From Zetaproteobacteria bacterium CG_4_9_14_3_um_filter_54_145 (lineage in GTDB: Bacteria; Pseudomonadota; Zetaproteobacteria; Mariprofundales; Mariprofundaceae): a DNA stretch of 64,000 nt. The notes under the pieces were generated by a model. That model made no database searches. It was not told the DNA's origin and saw only the letters and a program-made list of their open reading frames with translations. Location: contig PFXI01000079.1 in the NCBI GenBank assembly GCA_002791575.1, positions 1 to 64,000 on the forward strand, written 5' to 3'. Both the position numbers and the translations under genes were made by a program. Shown in pieces: positions 35,188-44,870 of the stretch. Every line of letters begins with the position of its first letter. Position 1 is the stretch's first letter.

Positions 35188-37329
35188 CTAAATATGAATG
35201 CTCAGACCACTGTCGTTTCGGGACGCAGTCTGGCGGATGGTTTCTGTGAGTGTGTTGCTGGTCATTTCATTGTCTGATTGCTGTGTTCCTGATGCGGAGT
35301 GACGACCACCGGAGCCGGATGCAGCCTGCTCACCATGAGACCCCATGGAGAAGCCGGAGAGATCCAGTCCCTGCTGAGCCAGCGCATGCCTGAGTGCAGG
35401 GAGTTGCTGATCTATCGCTGCTCTCGTGCTCGATTGATCCACCATCATGTGTACCTGTAGCTGGTTGTTTGCATCGGTTTGCAATGAGATGCGAATTTTC
35501 CCCAGGTTTGCGGGATCCAGCTGAATTTCCAGGCGGGTCTGTCCGTTTTTAGCGGATTGGGCAATGTGCTGGATGGAGTCAAACATGGTCATGGTAGGCG
35601 TGGGCGCGTGACTCAGGTATTGCTTGAAATTGCTGCCCGTAACGGATGCAGATTTGCTATCTGTTGTAATAACCTGAAACCCGTGCGCATCCTGACTTCC
35701 CTTGCCACTCGACTGCTGCCCGGCATCTTCCTGAGCTGCTTCCTGGGAGAGAGGCGGTACGACCGTAGTTGTAACATTGTTCTGGCTAACCGTTGATGGG
35801 CCATTCACTTGTGCAGCAAGGTTAGGGACAGCGAATGGTGATGTCCGCTCTGCTGCGGCACGCTGTTTTGCCTCGTTATGCTGCTGTATAGTTTTGTTGA
35901 TGCCTTTTTCCGCAGCGCGAACCCGCTCTGCATTCTTCTCTGTGAGGGCGTTGTGGACGGCTGCTGGCATCTCCTTGATCTGCTCGGGAGCCAACGATTG
36001 TTGTGCTGATACAGGTGGGGTGACCTGAGCAGCTTGCGTGGTTCTGCCAGCTGCAGGTGATGCTATTTCTGCTTTGGTGCCTCCTACAGACTTCTCCTGT
36101 ATGGCGGTATCTGTTTTGTTTGCCAGTGGCTTTGCTGTTGAGGGTTGATTCTGCTTGGCCATCAGCGGCTCAGTCGTTGCCGAAGGGGATTTTACGTTAT
36201 TGTCAGATGGCTGAAACGCCGCTGCCCGTTTGTTGGTAGTGGTCTGAACCGGCTCCGGCTTGGCAGGAGTGGCCTGAACCAGTTCCGGCTTGGCGGTAGT
36301 GGCCTGGACCTGTTCCTGCTTGGCGGTAGTGGCCTGAACCAGCTCCGGCTTGGCGGCAGTGGCCTGAACCAGTTCCGGCTTGGTAGTAGCAGCGGCCTGA
36401 ACCACCAGCTCCGGCTTGGCGGTAGTGGCCTGAACCAGTTCCGGCTTGGTAGTAGCAGCGGCCTGAACCACCAGCTCCGGCTTGGCGGTAGTGGCCTGGA
36501 CCTGTTCCGGCCTGGTAGTAGCGGCCTGCACCAGCTCCGGCTTGGCGGTAGTGGCCTGGACCTGTTCCGGCCTGGTAGTAGCGGCCTGGACCAGCTCCGG
36601 CCTGGTAGCAGCTGCCTGAACCAGCTCCGGTTTGGCGGCAGCAGTCTGAACCAGCTCCGGTTTGGCGGTAGTGGCCTGCACCTGCTCCTGCCTGGTAGCA
36701 GCGGCCTGAACCAGCTCCGGCTTGGCGGTAGTGGCTTGCACCGGTTCCGGCTTGGTAACAGCGGCCTGAACCAGCTCAGGCTTGGTAGCAACACTCTGGA
36801 CATGTTCCGACTTTGCTGAAGCAAGGCCTCCCTTGGCAGAGCCGGGTTGTGAAATGCTCTTTTTACCGGTACCAGGCTGGGCTTGAGCTTCTTTACCTGT
36901 GCTGCTTTTTTCCTGACTGGATGTTTTCTCACCAGCGACAAATTTGAATCCAGCCGGTTTTAATTTTGTGTTGGGTTGCTGGGCCAATATTTGCAGAGCG
37001 ACGGCCTGAACCGTTGAACCATCCGTTGCAGTGATGATAGATTTTGCTGTCTCTTTTGTGTTTGTTACCTCTTTGCCAGCGCCTGACAACAATACCTTCT
37101 GTATGCCTGCTGTCTGCTGCTTGAGCAGGGTAGGGCGTTGTAAGTCAGTAAGGTTTTGTGCTTTGCCCTGTGTGAGCGGGGATGTTTTTTCATCTGCTTT
37201 GCCATGCTTGCCGAGCATGGCCATCAGTTTGGCAAACAAGCCGTTTGTTGCCTGCTTGCCAGGTTTGCCGCTGTTCTCTGCGATGCCGGATGAGCCGGGT
37301 CCCGTTATTTGTTCTATCATGCCAAACAC
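35188..37329 (-). CDS. fliK: Flagellar hook-length control protein FliK with expanded central repeat region
   Basis: C-terminal LEIQLDPANLGKIRISLQTDANNQLQVHMMVDQSSTRAAIDQQLPALRHALAQQGLDLSGFSM; lies before flgD-flgE. Confidence 0.92.
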   Translation of the reverse strand: MFGMIEQITGPGSSGIAENSGKPGKQATNGLFAKLMAMLGKHGKADEKTSPLTQGKAQNLTDLQRPTLLKQQTAGIQKVLLSGAGKEVTNTKETAKSIITATDGSTVQAVALQILAQQPNTKLKPAGFKFVAGEKTSSQEKSSTGKEAQAQPGTGKKSISQPGSAKGGLASAKSEHVQSVATKPELVQAAVTKPEPVQATTAKPELVQAAATRQEQVQATTAKPELVQTAAAKPELVQAAATRPELVQAATTRPEQVQATTAKPELVQAATTRPEQVQATTAKPELVVQAAATTKPELVQATTAKPELVVQAAATTKPELVQATAAKPELVQATTAKQEQVQATTAKPELVQATPAKPEPVQTTTNKRAAAFQPSDNNVKSPSATTEPLMAKQNQPSTAKPLANKTDTAIQEKSVGGTKAEIASPAAGRTTQAAQVTPPVSAQQSLAPEQIKEMPAAVHNALTEKNAERVRAAEKGINKTIQQHNEAKQRAAAERTSPFAVPNLAAQVNGPSTVSQNNVTTTVVPPLSQEAAQEDAGQQSSGKGSQDAHGFQVITTDSKSASVTGSNFKQYLSHAPTPTMTMFDSIQHIAQSAKNGQTRLEIQLDPANLGKIRISLQTDANNQLQVHMMVDQSSTRAAIDQQLPALRHALAQQGLDLSGFSMGSHGEQAASGSGGRHSASGTQQSDNEMTSNTLTETIRQTASRNDSGLSIHI
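36230..36800 (-). repeat. Coding minisatellite in fliK, about 30-bp units encoding KPELVQATTA variants
   Basis: Roughly 18 units of (T/A)(K/R)(P/Q)E(L/P/Q)VQA(T/A)(T/A), with two inserted VVQAAATT variants. Confidence 0.9.
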
Positions 37330-37611
37330 AAAGCAGGATGGGGGCCATGATAAATATCTATTAAAATCAGGGTGTTATGATTGTGTTCCCAGGTGTTGTG
37401 GGGAAAGTTTTTCCATCAAAGGCAAAACTTTCCTGATTCGGGCGTTCAGCCTGTACCAAATTTGCCGCAGTGTGTTTATCCCCTGAGGGCTTACTGCGAA
37501 GGGTCGGGTTGTTTCAATTACCGATGAAACAGACCAATGCTTGAGTTGTTCTGTATGGAATATACGCATGCATAGAAGAGCCGGATCCGGGTAAATGGAC
37601 AATGACGAACG

Positions 37612-37659
37612 GTAAAGGGTAAAACGCAGAATGCAGGCGATGATTGCCTGCATTCTGCG
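37612..37659 (-). terminator. Rho-independent terminator downstream of the second channel gene
   Basis: Perfect 14-bp stem CGCAGAATGCAGGC/GCCTGCATTCTGCG, 7-nt loop, then TTTTACCCTTT on the minus strand. Confidence 0.8.
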
Positions 37660-37688
37660 CCATGTTGAAAAAGTGGAGTTGTTACCAA

Positions 37689-40532
37689 TCAGTTCTGGCC
37701 GATAACAATCAGCTCGACAATTTCCTGACGATATTTTGTCCATGAGTGGCGGGATACCGGATTACCGAAGGGATTGATAATAATCTGATATTGCCTGAGG
37801 CAGGAGAAGTCTTCCTCACGTGGAAACAGTATGCGAATGGTGTTTTGTACCGGGTCTGTCCAGATGAAGTTTTGCTTCAAACGGTAGCCGATCCACACAT
37901 AGCCCTGTTGCAGCAGGCTGGCAAAGAGAATCTCCGCATTTTCCGGTAGCTCCTGATTGACTTCGAGCGCAATCAGATCCATTTCATCGGTATCTCCGAC
38001 ATCGCCCATGATGTCATCGATGGTATGGCGTAGTGTACGCTGTAGTTCGTAGGACCCTTCACTTTCAGATGCATACATATGGAAACTGGTGTGGGCCAGA
38101 TAGGTACCGTAAAATTCATCGGGTACAGTGACATGAATCTCCATCGGGAAATCAAAGCGTTCCAGCTCCTGCTGCAGCAGACGTGCCTGCTCCCTGCTTT
38201 CCATAACAGGGAAAATGTCCGGGTGTCCATCCTGCTCTTTAATGATGGTGACCAGATGTGACAATACGGTTGCAATACTGGCATAGGCTTGCACTGTCAT
38301 ATGCTGTGGGCGGGAAAGCAGGATGCGATCAATACCCGTCACATATGGGCGGAGAAAGTTCATATCCGAGAAATTCCAGCTGATAATTTCAACGCGAATA
38401 CGCTCATTTGCGCCCGGTGTTTCATCACAACGGCGACGCAGATAGGCCAGCTGGCTTGCCACTTCATCCGCGGTGAGGTCGTCAATCAGGGTCATCTTGA
38501 TTTGATCGTATTCAGCCAGCAGCCGTTGCAGCAACAGAGGCAGGCTGCCCACCCAGCCGGTCACCAGCAAATTCAAGGTCTTGCCGTGACTGGCCGGTGA
38601 AAGGCCAGCAATACCGGGCAGCATTGCCGGCAGGCTCAATTGATGCAGATGTTTGATGGTGTAAAAGATCTCTGCATTCAGCGCATTGGCATTGATGGCA
38701 ACGCCAAGCATGGAAGGGATATCCATTGGTAATGAAACTCGATCGAGCTTATACAGGGGGTGGGACTGGCCATTGTTGTCGACCAGTGCCAGCAATGTGA
38801 CGCCGCGCAAGAGCAGGAATGAAGCCAGTGCGGAGATTTCCATTGAACTGCTCTGATCGGGCAGGGCAAGGTGTATCGCGCCATCAACGCGCTCCAGTCG
38901 GCCTCCCCATTCAGCCACTTGCAGAGAGGACTCTTCCGTACGTTCAGGGATCATCAGTCGCTCCATGACCTGATCAAAGTCACGGTAAACCAGGATGTTA
39001 CGGAACAGATTTGCGCGCACATCAGCCTGTGAATTGACTACGGTAGGCTTGTTGTAAAAACCCTGTGTATCCCAGCCGATTTGCAACATATGGTGATGTG
39101 AACTCAGGTGCGGTTCGGCAAGGCCGGGGGTGGCAAAGTTCAGGTAGATATTCGGATTTACCTTGCGGATCGCAATCAGGGAGAAGGTCGCAATGGCCAG
39201 GTTGTCAGCATCACTATGACCTTCCGGGATGGAGACAATGGCCTGCCTTGCATGCGCCAGATTCACGCGTTGCAGGGATGTGACCTCCTCTACTTTTCCC
39301 CAGCGGTAGGAAACCCATGAATGTTCAATCAACTCATCCGGCATTTTTTCGGCGTCGTTCAGGATCACCAGTTTGAGTTTGGAGAAGCCCCGCTCGGAGA
39401 TAACTTTTAACTGTGACAATATAAATGGAGAGACCGAAGACCAGCCCAGCATCACCATATGATTGGTGATGTTCAGCCGTTCATTGCGCAGCTTGGCCAT
39501 AAGCCCGGATACAATGCTGGCACCGATGCCGATAAAGAAGGCGAAAATGAAGACGCCGATGATAACGGCCACAACGGAGAAGATGGCGATTTCGGAATTA
39601 TCGGGGTAGGTGATGGTGTTGCCCGGATCCGTGAACATACGAAAGGCAAACCAGATTGGCGCCAGCATACCCTTGTCTTCCTGGTTGCTGAGGCCATTCT
39701 GATCGTAATCAAAATTTGCCATGCTGAAGTGACCGATGACGCCGCCGCCGATGGATAGCACCGCCAGCAGCAGTATAATAAGGTTGATCTCCTGCATGAA
39801 CTGACCTTCACGCATGATATCTTTCAGGTTGCGTATTATCACCATCCACGGGCGGAGCAGTCGGATAAGGCGCAGCATACGCAGCGCGCCGCCGTATGGC
39901 ACAAAGGCGAAGGCCGGAACCATGACAATGGTTGCGATCAGGTCCACGCCCCAGTATAGCCACTCTGCAACCTTGTCGCGTCGGGTTTCATATTTGATAT
40001 TACGCATAATCAAAAAGCGGATTGCCAGCTCCACACTGAAGAAGATGATAATGATCCACATCAGGGTGTCTTCGGCAAAAAAGGAGAGCAGGATAATCAG
40101 TGAAATGAGCATGCCATATGTGGGCGAATACATGGCACTCTGCAAATCGATGTAGCGGAACATGCGCAGTGTGCGCAGCAGATAAACGGCGCGCAACAGA
40201 CGTGCCGCGGCCAGATTCTCCGCATCAAGCGGAATATTTAGAATGGTAATCAACAGTGATGCAATACCGATGACATCCAGGACCAGAAACAACGCATCGA
40301 TTTTTTGATTCAGGGATGATCGATAGGGGTTGGTACGTTGCTTGTTCATCATGATGGCAAAACGCATACCCACTTCAATACAGAACACGGCAAAGAGGAC
40401 GGTAGCCAGTATGCGGTTATGCGTGAACGACAGCGCGATCAGCCCCATCATCAGGAAACCGAAGCGGGGGTGCATCAGTACCCATTCCATATGATGATAT
40501 AACAGGGGACGGTCACTGAATACAGTTTTCAT
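37689..40532 (-). CDS. Ion-channel-like protein, CASTOR/POLLUX-like: tandem voltage-sensor-like domains, EF-hand-like turret, pore and two RCK-like domains
   Basis: Two S1-S4-like blocks with S4 LLRAVYLLRTLRMFRYI and LRMLRLIRLLRPWMVI; DYDQNGLSNQED then FRMFTDPGNTITY pore; HMVMLGWSSVSPFILSQLKVI and LNLLVTGWVGSLPLLLQRLL RCK starts. Confidence 0.75.
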   Translation of the reverse strand: MKTVFSDRPLLYHHMEWVLMHPRFGFLMMGLIALSFTHNRILATVLFAVFCIEVGMRFAIMMNKQRTNPYRSSLNQKIDALFLVLDVIGIASLLITILNIPLDAENLAAARLLRAVYLLRTLRMFRYIDLQSAMYSPTYGMLISLIILLSFFAEDTLMWIIIIFFSVELAIRFLIMRNIKYETRRDKVAEWLYWGVDLIATIVMVPAFAFVPYGGALRMLRLIRLLRPWMVIIRNLKDIMREGQFMQEINLIILLLAVLSIGGGVIGHFSMANFDYDQNGLSNQEDKGMLAPIWFAFRMFTDPGNTITYPDNSEIAIFSVVAVIIGVFIFAFFIGIGASIVSGLMAKLRNERLNITNHMVMLGWSSVSPFILSQLKVISERGFSKLKLVILNDAEKMPDELIEHSWVSYRWGKVEEVTSLQRVNLAHARQAIVSIPEGHSDADNLAIATFSLIAIRKVNPNIYLNFATPGLAEPHLSSHHHMLQIGWDTQGFYNKPTVVNSQADVRANLFRNILVYRDFDQVMERLMIPERTEESSLQVAEWGGRLERVDGAIHLALPDQSSSMEISALASFLLLRGVTLLALVDNNGQSHPLYKLDRVSLPMDIPSMLGVAINANALNAEIFYTIKHLHQLSLPAMLPGIAGLSPASHGKTLNLLVTGWVGSLPLLLQRLLAEYDQIKMTLIDDLTADEVASQLAYLRRRCDETPGANERIRVEIISWNFSDMNFLRPYVTGIDRILLSRPQHMTVQAYASIATVLSHLVTIIKEQDGHPDIFPVMESREQARLLQQELERFDFPMEIHVTVPDEFYGTYLAHTSFHMYASESEGSYELQRTLRHTIDDIMGDVGDTDEMDLIALEVNQELPENAEILFASLLQQGYVWIGYRLKQNFIWTDPVQNTIRILFPREEDFSCLRQYQIIINPFGNPVSRHSWTKYRQEIVELIVIGQN

Positions 40533-40648
40533 AATGTTAATCCTCGATAACGGTGGTGGTCATTCATCCTGCATCCGAACATCGGAGCAGGGGCAGTGCT
40601 ATTTGAAGACGGGGGCGAGAGTGCTTGCCCGTGTATGGTGGTATCTGT

Positions 40649-41347
40649 TTATTTGACGGTGCTGATCTGTCGCGTCAGGGCCTGGCTGATTTGCACCGCT
40701 TTTTCGGCAGGCAGAAAGGAGAGGATTTTTCCCACTTTCTTCTCATCCATCAGTGAAAATATCTTGACCACAGTAGTCAGTTCCATGCGGGCAATAACGG
40801 GTGCGGCCTTATCGGGTTTCATGCCTTCATAGACCGCGGTGAGCCGTTTTATTTTTTTGGTTTTAATGCCGGCCTCATCCTGCAGACGCTGCTGAATACT
40901 GGCTTCGAGTTGCTCCAGTTCGGTTACCCGCTGTTGAAGTTTCTCTTCAGCTTTTTTCAGGCTGCTTTCACGTTGATCGAGCTGGTCTGTTCGCTGATCC
41001 AGTGATGCCTTGTAGCTTCTCAGTGAGGCCAGGGTTTTATCATCTGCAGGCAGTGACGATGCTTCGGGGGCTCTGCTGCTCTGGTTGCCTGCGGCACTGG
41101 CTGCAGGGATCAAATAGGCTTCCAGCAGAGCCAATGAATCGCTGGAGGGTGGACCTTTAGTCAAGTCGACAAGGGGAGGGGGGCCGTCCGTTGTTATGCG
41201 TGCCATGCTGACTGCGGTTGACACAGGTGGTGTTGCAGGCACGGCGGCAACTGCAGCCGGGCTGTCAGGTGCCGTCAGGTGGGTAGCGACCCTGATTACC
41301 AGCAGCAGTGTGATACAGAGCATCAGTGTCAGTGTGCGTTTGGCCAT
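40649..41347 (-). CDS. MotE-like flagellar protein (N-terminal TM, coiled coil, MgtE_N-like C-terminus)
   Basis: AVYEGMKPDKAAPVIARMELTTVVKIFSLMDEKKVGKILSFLPAEKAVQISQALT; adjacent to fliJ. Confidence 0.75.
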   Translation of the reverse strand: MAKRTLTLMLCITLLLVIRVATHLTAPDSPAAVAAVPATPPVSTAVSMARITTDGPPPLVDLTKGPPSSDSLALLEAYLIPAASAAGNQSSRAPEASSLPADDKTLASLRSYKASLDQRTDQLDQRESSLKKAEEKLQQRVTELEQLEASIQQRLQDEAGIKTKKIKRLTAVYEGMKPDKAAPVIARMELTTVVKIFSLMDEKKVGKILSFLPAEKAVQISQALTRQISTVK

Positions 41348-41350
41348 GGC

Positions 41351-41803
41351 TTATGCTGTCCCTGTAGCAGCACGTGTGGCAGCGCGACCGGCAACAAGGT
41401 CGTCCATCTCCCGTTGGCTGTGTAATGTTTGCTGACGTTCCAGACGGTGTTCCTCTTTATGATGAACCGTCTGGTAGGCCTGCTCAGTACGGCAGGCTGC
41501 TTTCATGCGGCGCACAACATCATATTTCTCTCGCTCGAGTTTAACAATGCCGGCCTGAATCGATGCAAGCATCTGTTGCTGCTCGATCATGGATGCATTA
41601 AAAGCCTGTAGCAGGGCGGCGCTGTTGCGCTGTTTTGTACACTGGTCCCGCTGTCGGTTTAACTGCTCAACATGCTCACGTCCCTGCTGTTGCTGCTGTT
41701 GCAGATCTTGGAGGCGCTGGTTCAATCCGCTGAGTTCACGCTCAACGTCACTGCGTTCCTGCTCGCTAAGTTGAACCAGTATTTTGGACGTTGCGAGTTT
41801 CAT
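41351..41803 (-). CDS. fliJ: Flagellar export chaperone FliJ
   Basis: About 150-aa coiled coil directly after fliI. Confidence 0.75.
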   Translation of the reverse strand: MKLATSKILVQLSEQERSDVERELSGLNQRLQDLQQQQQQGREHVEQLNRQRDQCTKQRNSAALLQAFNASMIEQQQMLASIQAGIVKLEREKYDVVRRMKAACRTEQAYQTVHHKEEHRLERQQTLHSQREMDDLVAGRAATRAATGTA

Positions 41804-43163
41804 GCTTGCTCTCCTCGTAAGACATCTTGCTTACAAGTTCTAGCAATCGCTGTGCCGAATTGCCGCGGGCATTGCATGTGCTGGATGCCTGTTGGAGGAA
41901 GCTCTTTATTTCCGGCATGTTAGCTATAATGTTGTCCAGCTCGGGGTTGCTGCCCTTATCGTAGGCACCGATGGAAATCATATCTTCCATGCGTTCGAAT
42001 ATTGACATTTTTCTCCGCAACTGGCGCGCGGCCTGCAACTGCTCATCGTTTAGCAGCTGGGTATCCAGGCGGCTGACGCTACGCAGCACATTGATCGCTG
42101 GAAAATGCCCCTGCTCAGCCAGTTTGCGATCGAGAAGGATATGGCCGTCCAGTACAGCCATCGCGGCATCGGCGATTGGGTCGGCGCGCATGTCATCGCC
42201 CTCAACCAGTACCGTGTAAAAGGCACTGATATCACCACCTTTGGCAGTGCCCGGACCTGAGCGTTCAAGCAACTCGGCCAGAATGGAAAAGCATGACGGT
42301 GTATACCCTTTACTTGCCGGGGGCTCGCCAAGCATCAATCCGATTTCTCGCTGGGCCTGGGCTACACGGGTGAGACTGTCCATCAACAATAACACACGTT
42401 TGCCCTGCTCGCGAAATGCTTCAGCGATGGTGGTGGCCATATGAGCGGCGCGCATCCTGAGCACAGGTGGCATGTCCGAGGTGGCTACAATGACGACACT
42501 GTGCTGTAGTGCTTCTGATCCGAGTGCGTGATCCAGGAACTCCCGTACTTCACGACTACGCTCGCCAACCAGTGCGATAATATTGATCTCGGCATCCGAA
42601 TTGCGGGCCAGCATGCCGAGCAGCGTACTTTTGCCGACGCCTGCTCCGGCAAACAGCCCCATGCGCTGGCCCCATCCCATGGGCAGGCAGGCATCAATAG
42701 CCCGCACGCCCAGCTGCATCGGAGTGTCAATCATATGACGAGTGAAGGGGTTCAGGCGTGTGCCATGCAGGGGAAACAGTGTGCCGATCTTGGCAAGCGG
42801 CCGCTCATCCATCGGCATGCCCTGAGCATCGAGCACCCTCCCTAGCAGGTGTGTGCCTACCCGGATGGAGGGGGTGGTCGATAATGGTTCGATGGGGTCG
42901 CCCGGAGCGATGCCGCGGGTACTGCCGACGGGCATCAGCAGCGTATGTTCGCCGCGAAAGCCTACGATTTCGGCTTCAATACTGTGACCGAGACTACAAC
43001 AAATATTGCAGGCGTGGCCGATGCTGGCTTTCAGCCCTGTTGCTTCCAGCATGGGACCCAGCACCTTGTACACTTTGCCGCGCACAGGAAACAGGATGGG
43101 CCTGTGTCCATGCTCGAGTACACGCTGGCGAAGCTCGCTGTTCCACAGCGGGGCCTCACTCAT
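41766..43163 (-). CDS. fliI: Flagellum-specific ATP synthase FliI
   Basis: GAGVGKSTLLGMLARNSDAEINIIALVGERSREVREF, DSLTRVAQAQREI. Confidence 0.96.
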   Translation of the reverse strand: MSEAPLWNSELRQRVLEHGHRPILFPVRGKVYKVLGPMLEATGLKASIGHACNICCSLGHSIEAEIVGFRGEHTLLMPVGSTRGIAPGDPIEPLSTTPSIRVGTHLLGRVLDAQGMPMDERPLAKIGTLFPLHGTRLNPFTRHMIDTPMQLGVRAIDACLPMGWGQRMGLFAGAGVGKSTLLGMLARNSDAEINIIALVGERSREVREFLDHALGSEALQHSVVIVATSDMPPVLRMRAAHMATTIAEAFREQGKRVLLLMDSLTRVAQAQREIGLMLGEPPASKGYTPSCFSILAELLERSGPGTAKGGDISAFYTVLVEGDDMRADPIADAAMAVLDGHILLDRKLAEQGHFPAINVLRSVSRLDTQLLNDEQLQAARQLRRKMSIFERMEDMISIGAYDKGSNPELDNIIANMPEIKSFLQQASSTCNARGNSAQRLLELVSKMSYEESKHETRNVQNTGST

Positions 43164-43857
43164 CCTGACCCGGATCCGGATCTGCGGGTGGTGTCACCGG
43201 CTCAAATAGCAGAGGCTGCAGATGTGACAGGTAGTTGCTAACCGCGGCAACAGGATCGATGAGTATATCCTGATTGGCGGAAATAATACGGCAGGTTCCA
43301 GGCAGAACCGAGGCATCGGAGCTCAGTGCCATGGTTGATGCATCATCATCAAGCATGCGTTTGAATGTGATGTAATCGCTGGCTGCTACGGCGATATGCA
43401 GGTTGGATGTGTCGGGTAACTGGGCTGCAGTCTGCCGGGCGATTGCGAACAGGCTGTCGTCGTTCTGTTCAAGCGCGCGCCCGATAATCTGCTCTGCAAT
43501 ATGTCGGGCCACATCGATGGCTGCATCAGCAAATGATGTGCGTAAGGCAGTAATGTCGCTCTCCGCCCCCTTAAGACTTGTTTGCAGTGCTTCCAGAATC
43601 TGTTCGCCACGCTTTCTGCCCAGAGCCATACCGGCCTTTTCACCGGCCAGATAAGCTTTGTCGTAGGCTTCCTTCTCAACGATCTCGGCTCTGCCCTGAG
43701 CCTCCTGCAGCATCTGTTCCAGCTGCTGCATCCGGTTTTCAACCAGATTGTTCGGACTCAGTTGTGCCTGCGCTGCTGTGGCGAAGGGAAAGGCGGGGGG
43801 CTGATGCCGTGGCAAGCTGGCATCGGCAGGGAAGATAAGTGGTTTGAGTTCTGACAT
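43156..43857 (-). CDS. fliH: Flagellar assembly protein FliH
   Basis: FliH-type helical region and C-terminal stator-like domain, between fliG and fliI. Confidence 0.87.
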   Translation of the reverse strand: MSELKPLIFPADASLPRHQPPAFPFATAAQAQLSPNNLVENRMQQLEQMLQEAQGRAEIVEKEAYDKAYLAGEKAGMALGRKRGEQILEALQTSLKGAESDITALRTSFADAAIDVARHIAEQIIGRALEQNDDSLFAIARQTAAQLPDTSNLHIAVAASDYITFKRMLDDDASTMALSSDASVLPGTCRIISANQDILIDPVAAVSNYLSHLQPLLFEPVTPPADPDPGQDE

Positions 43858-43868
43858 TGTGATGCCGC

Positions 43869-44870
43869 CTAGACCATATCATCGCTGTGGCCGAGTGCTA
43901 CTGCGCCCTCATCGTCCAGTTTGCGAATGATTTTCAGTACACCCTGTTGGGCATCTTCCACATCCGCCAGTTTCATTGGTCCCATAACGGCCATGTCTTC
44001 CTTCATGATTTCAGCGGCACGTTGTGACATATTACTGAAGAAACGGTCACCCACTTCGTCTGTTGCGCCTTTGAGTGCTTTCACCAGATCATCGGATGAG
44101 ATATGTTTAAGAATGGTCTGAATATCACGATCAGACAGCTCTTTGAGGTCCTCGAATATCAGTAGCAGTCGATCCACCTGGGTGAACAGCTCGGCATCCC
44201 TGTCGCGCAACTGGTCGAGAATTGGCCGGGCCACATCTTTTTCCAGACCTTTGAGAATATCCACCACACTGACCATACCATCGAAGCTGATGCCCGATTC
44301 ACCCTGCATGTCAGATAGCTCCTTCTCCAGCGTCTCCTCGATATCCCGTACCAGCTCACGTGGCACCGACTCAATTTTGGACATGCGCATGACCACGGAT
44401 AACTGCATATCTTCCGGCAGGATAGCAATGACCCGGCTGGCTACGGAGCTGTCAATGTTACCCAGGATAAGGGCGATGGTCTGTGGGTGTTCATCTTTAA
44501 TGTAACCGGCAATCATATCGGGTTTCAGGCGGGACAGCTTTTCCCAGATGGTGAATTTCTTCGGTGCGTTGAGTTCACTGACCAGTCGATCAGCACGGCT
44601 GCTTTCGATGGCGAATTTAAACAGATTGACCACATCCTTGTGGGTGGAGCGCAGCAGTGGATCCTCGGACTGGTGCATCTTCAGGTACTCTTCGGTGACA
44701 CTGTTGAGCACATCAGCCTCAATTTTACCCAGGTCGGCCATGCGCCGGCCGAGTCTGGTCAGCATGGCATCATCCATGCATTCAACCAGGGGCGCTGAGG
44801 CTTCCGGCCCGAGTGCGAAGATCAGAATGGCCGCTTTATCCTCACCGCTCAGCTGCTTGTTTGCACTCAT
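43869..44870 (-). CDS. fliG: Flagellar motor switch protein FliG
   Basis: EHPQTIALILGNIDSSVASRVIAILPED, EHPQ motif, LRDRDAELFTQVDRLLLIFEDL. Confidence 0.96.
   Translation of the reverse strand: MSANKQLSGEDKAAILIFALGPEASAPLVECMDDAMLTRLGRRMADLGKIEADVLNSVTEEYLKMHQSEDPLLRSTHKDVVNLFKFAIESSRADRLVSELNAPKKFTIWEKLSRLKPDMIAGYIKDEHPQTIALILGNIDSSVASRVIAILPEDMQLSVVMRMSKIESVPRELVRDIEETLEKELSDMQGESGISFDGMVSVVDILKGLEKDVARPILDQLRDRDAELFTQVDRLLLIFEDLKELSDRDIQTILKHISSDDLVKALKGATDEVGDRFFSNMSQRAAEIMKEDMAVMGPMKLADVEDAQQGVLKIIRKLDDEGAVALGHSDDMV

Noticed and set aside
36145-36819. Plus-strand LRLGGSGLNQ-repeat ORF
   Set aside because: Antisense reading of the fliK minisatellite; repetition is inherited from fliK.
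37332-37347. Sigma-54-like TGGCCCCCATCCTGCT (minus) before fliK
   Set aside because: Weak match, and it lies directly on the fliK start, leaving no leader.
37375-37743. 122-aa minus-strand ORF after the second channel
   Set aside because: Spans the channel 3' end and its terminator hairpin; no domain support.
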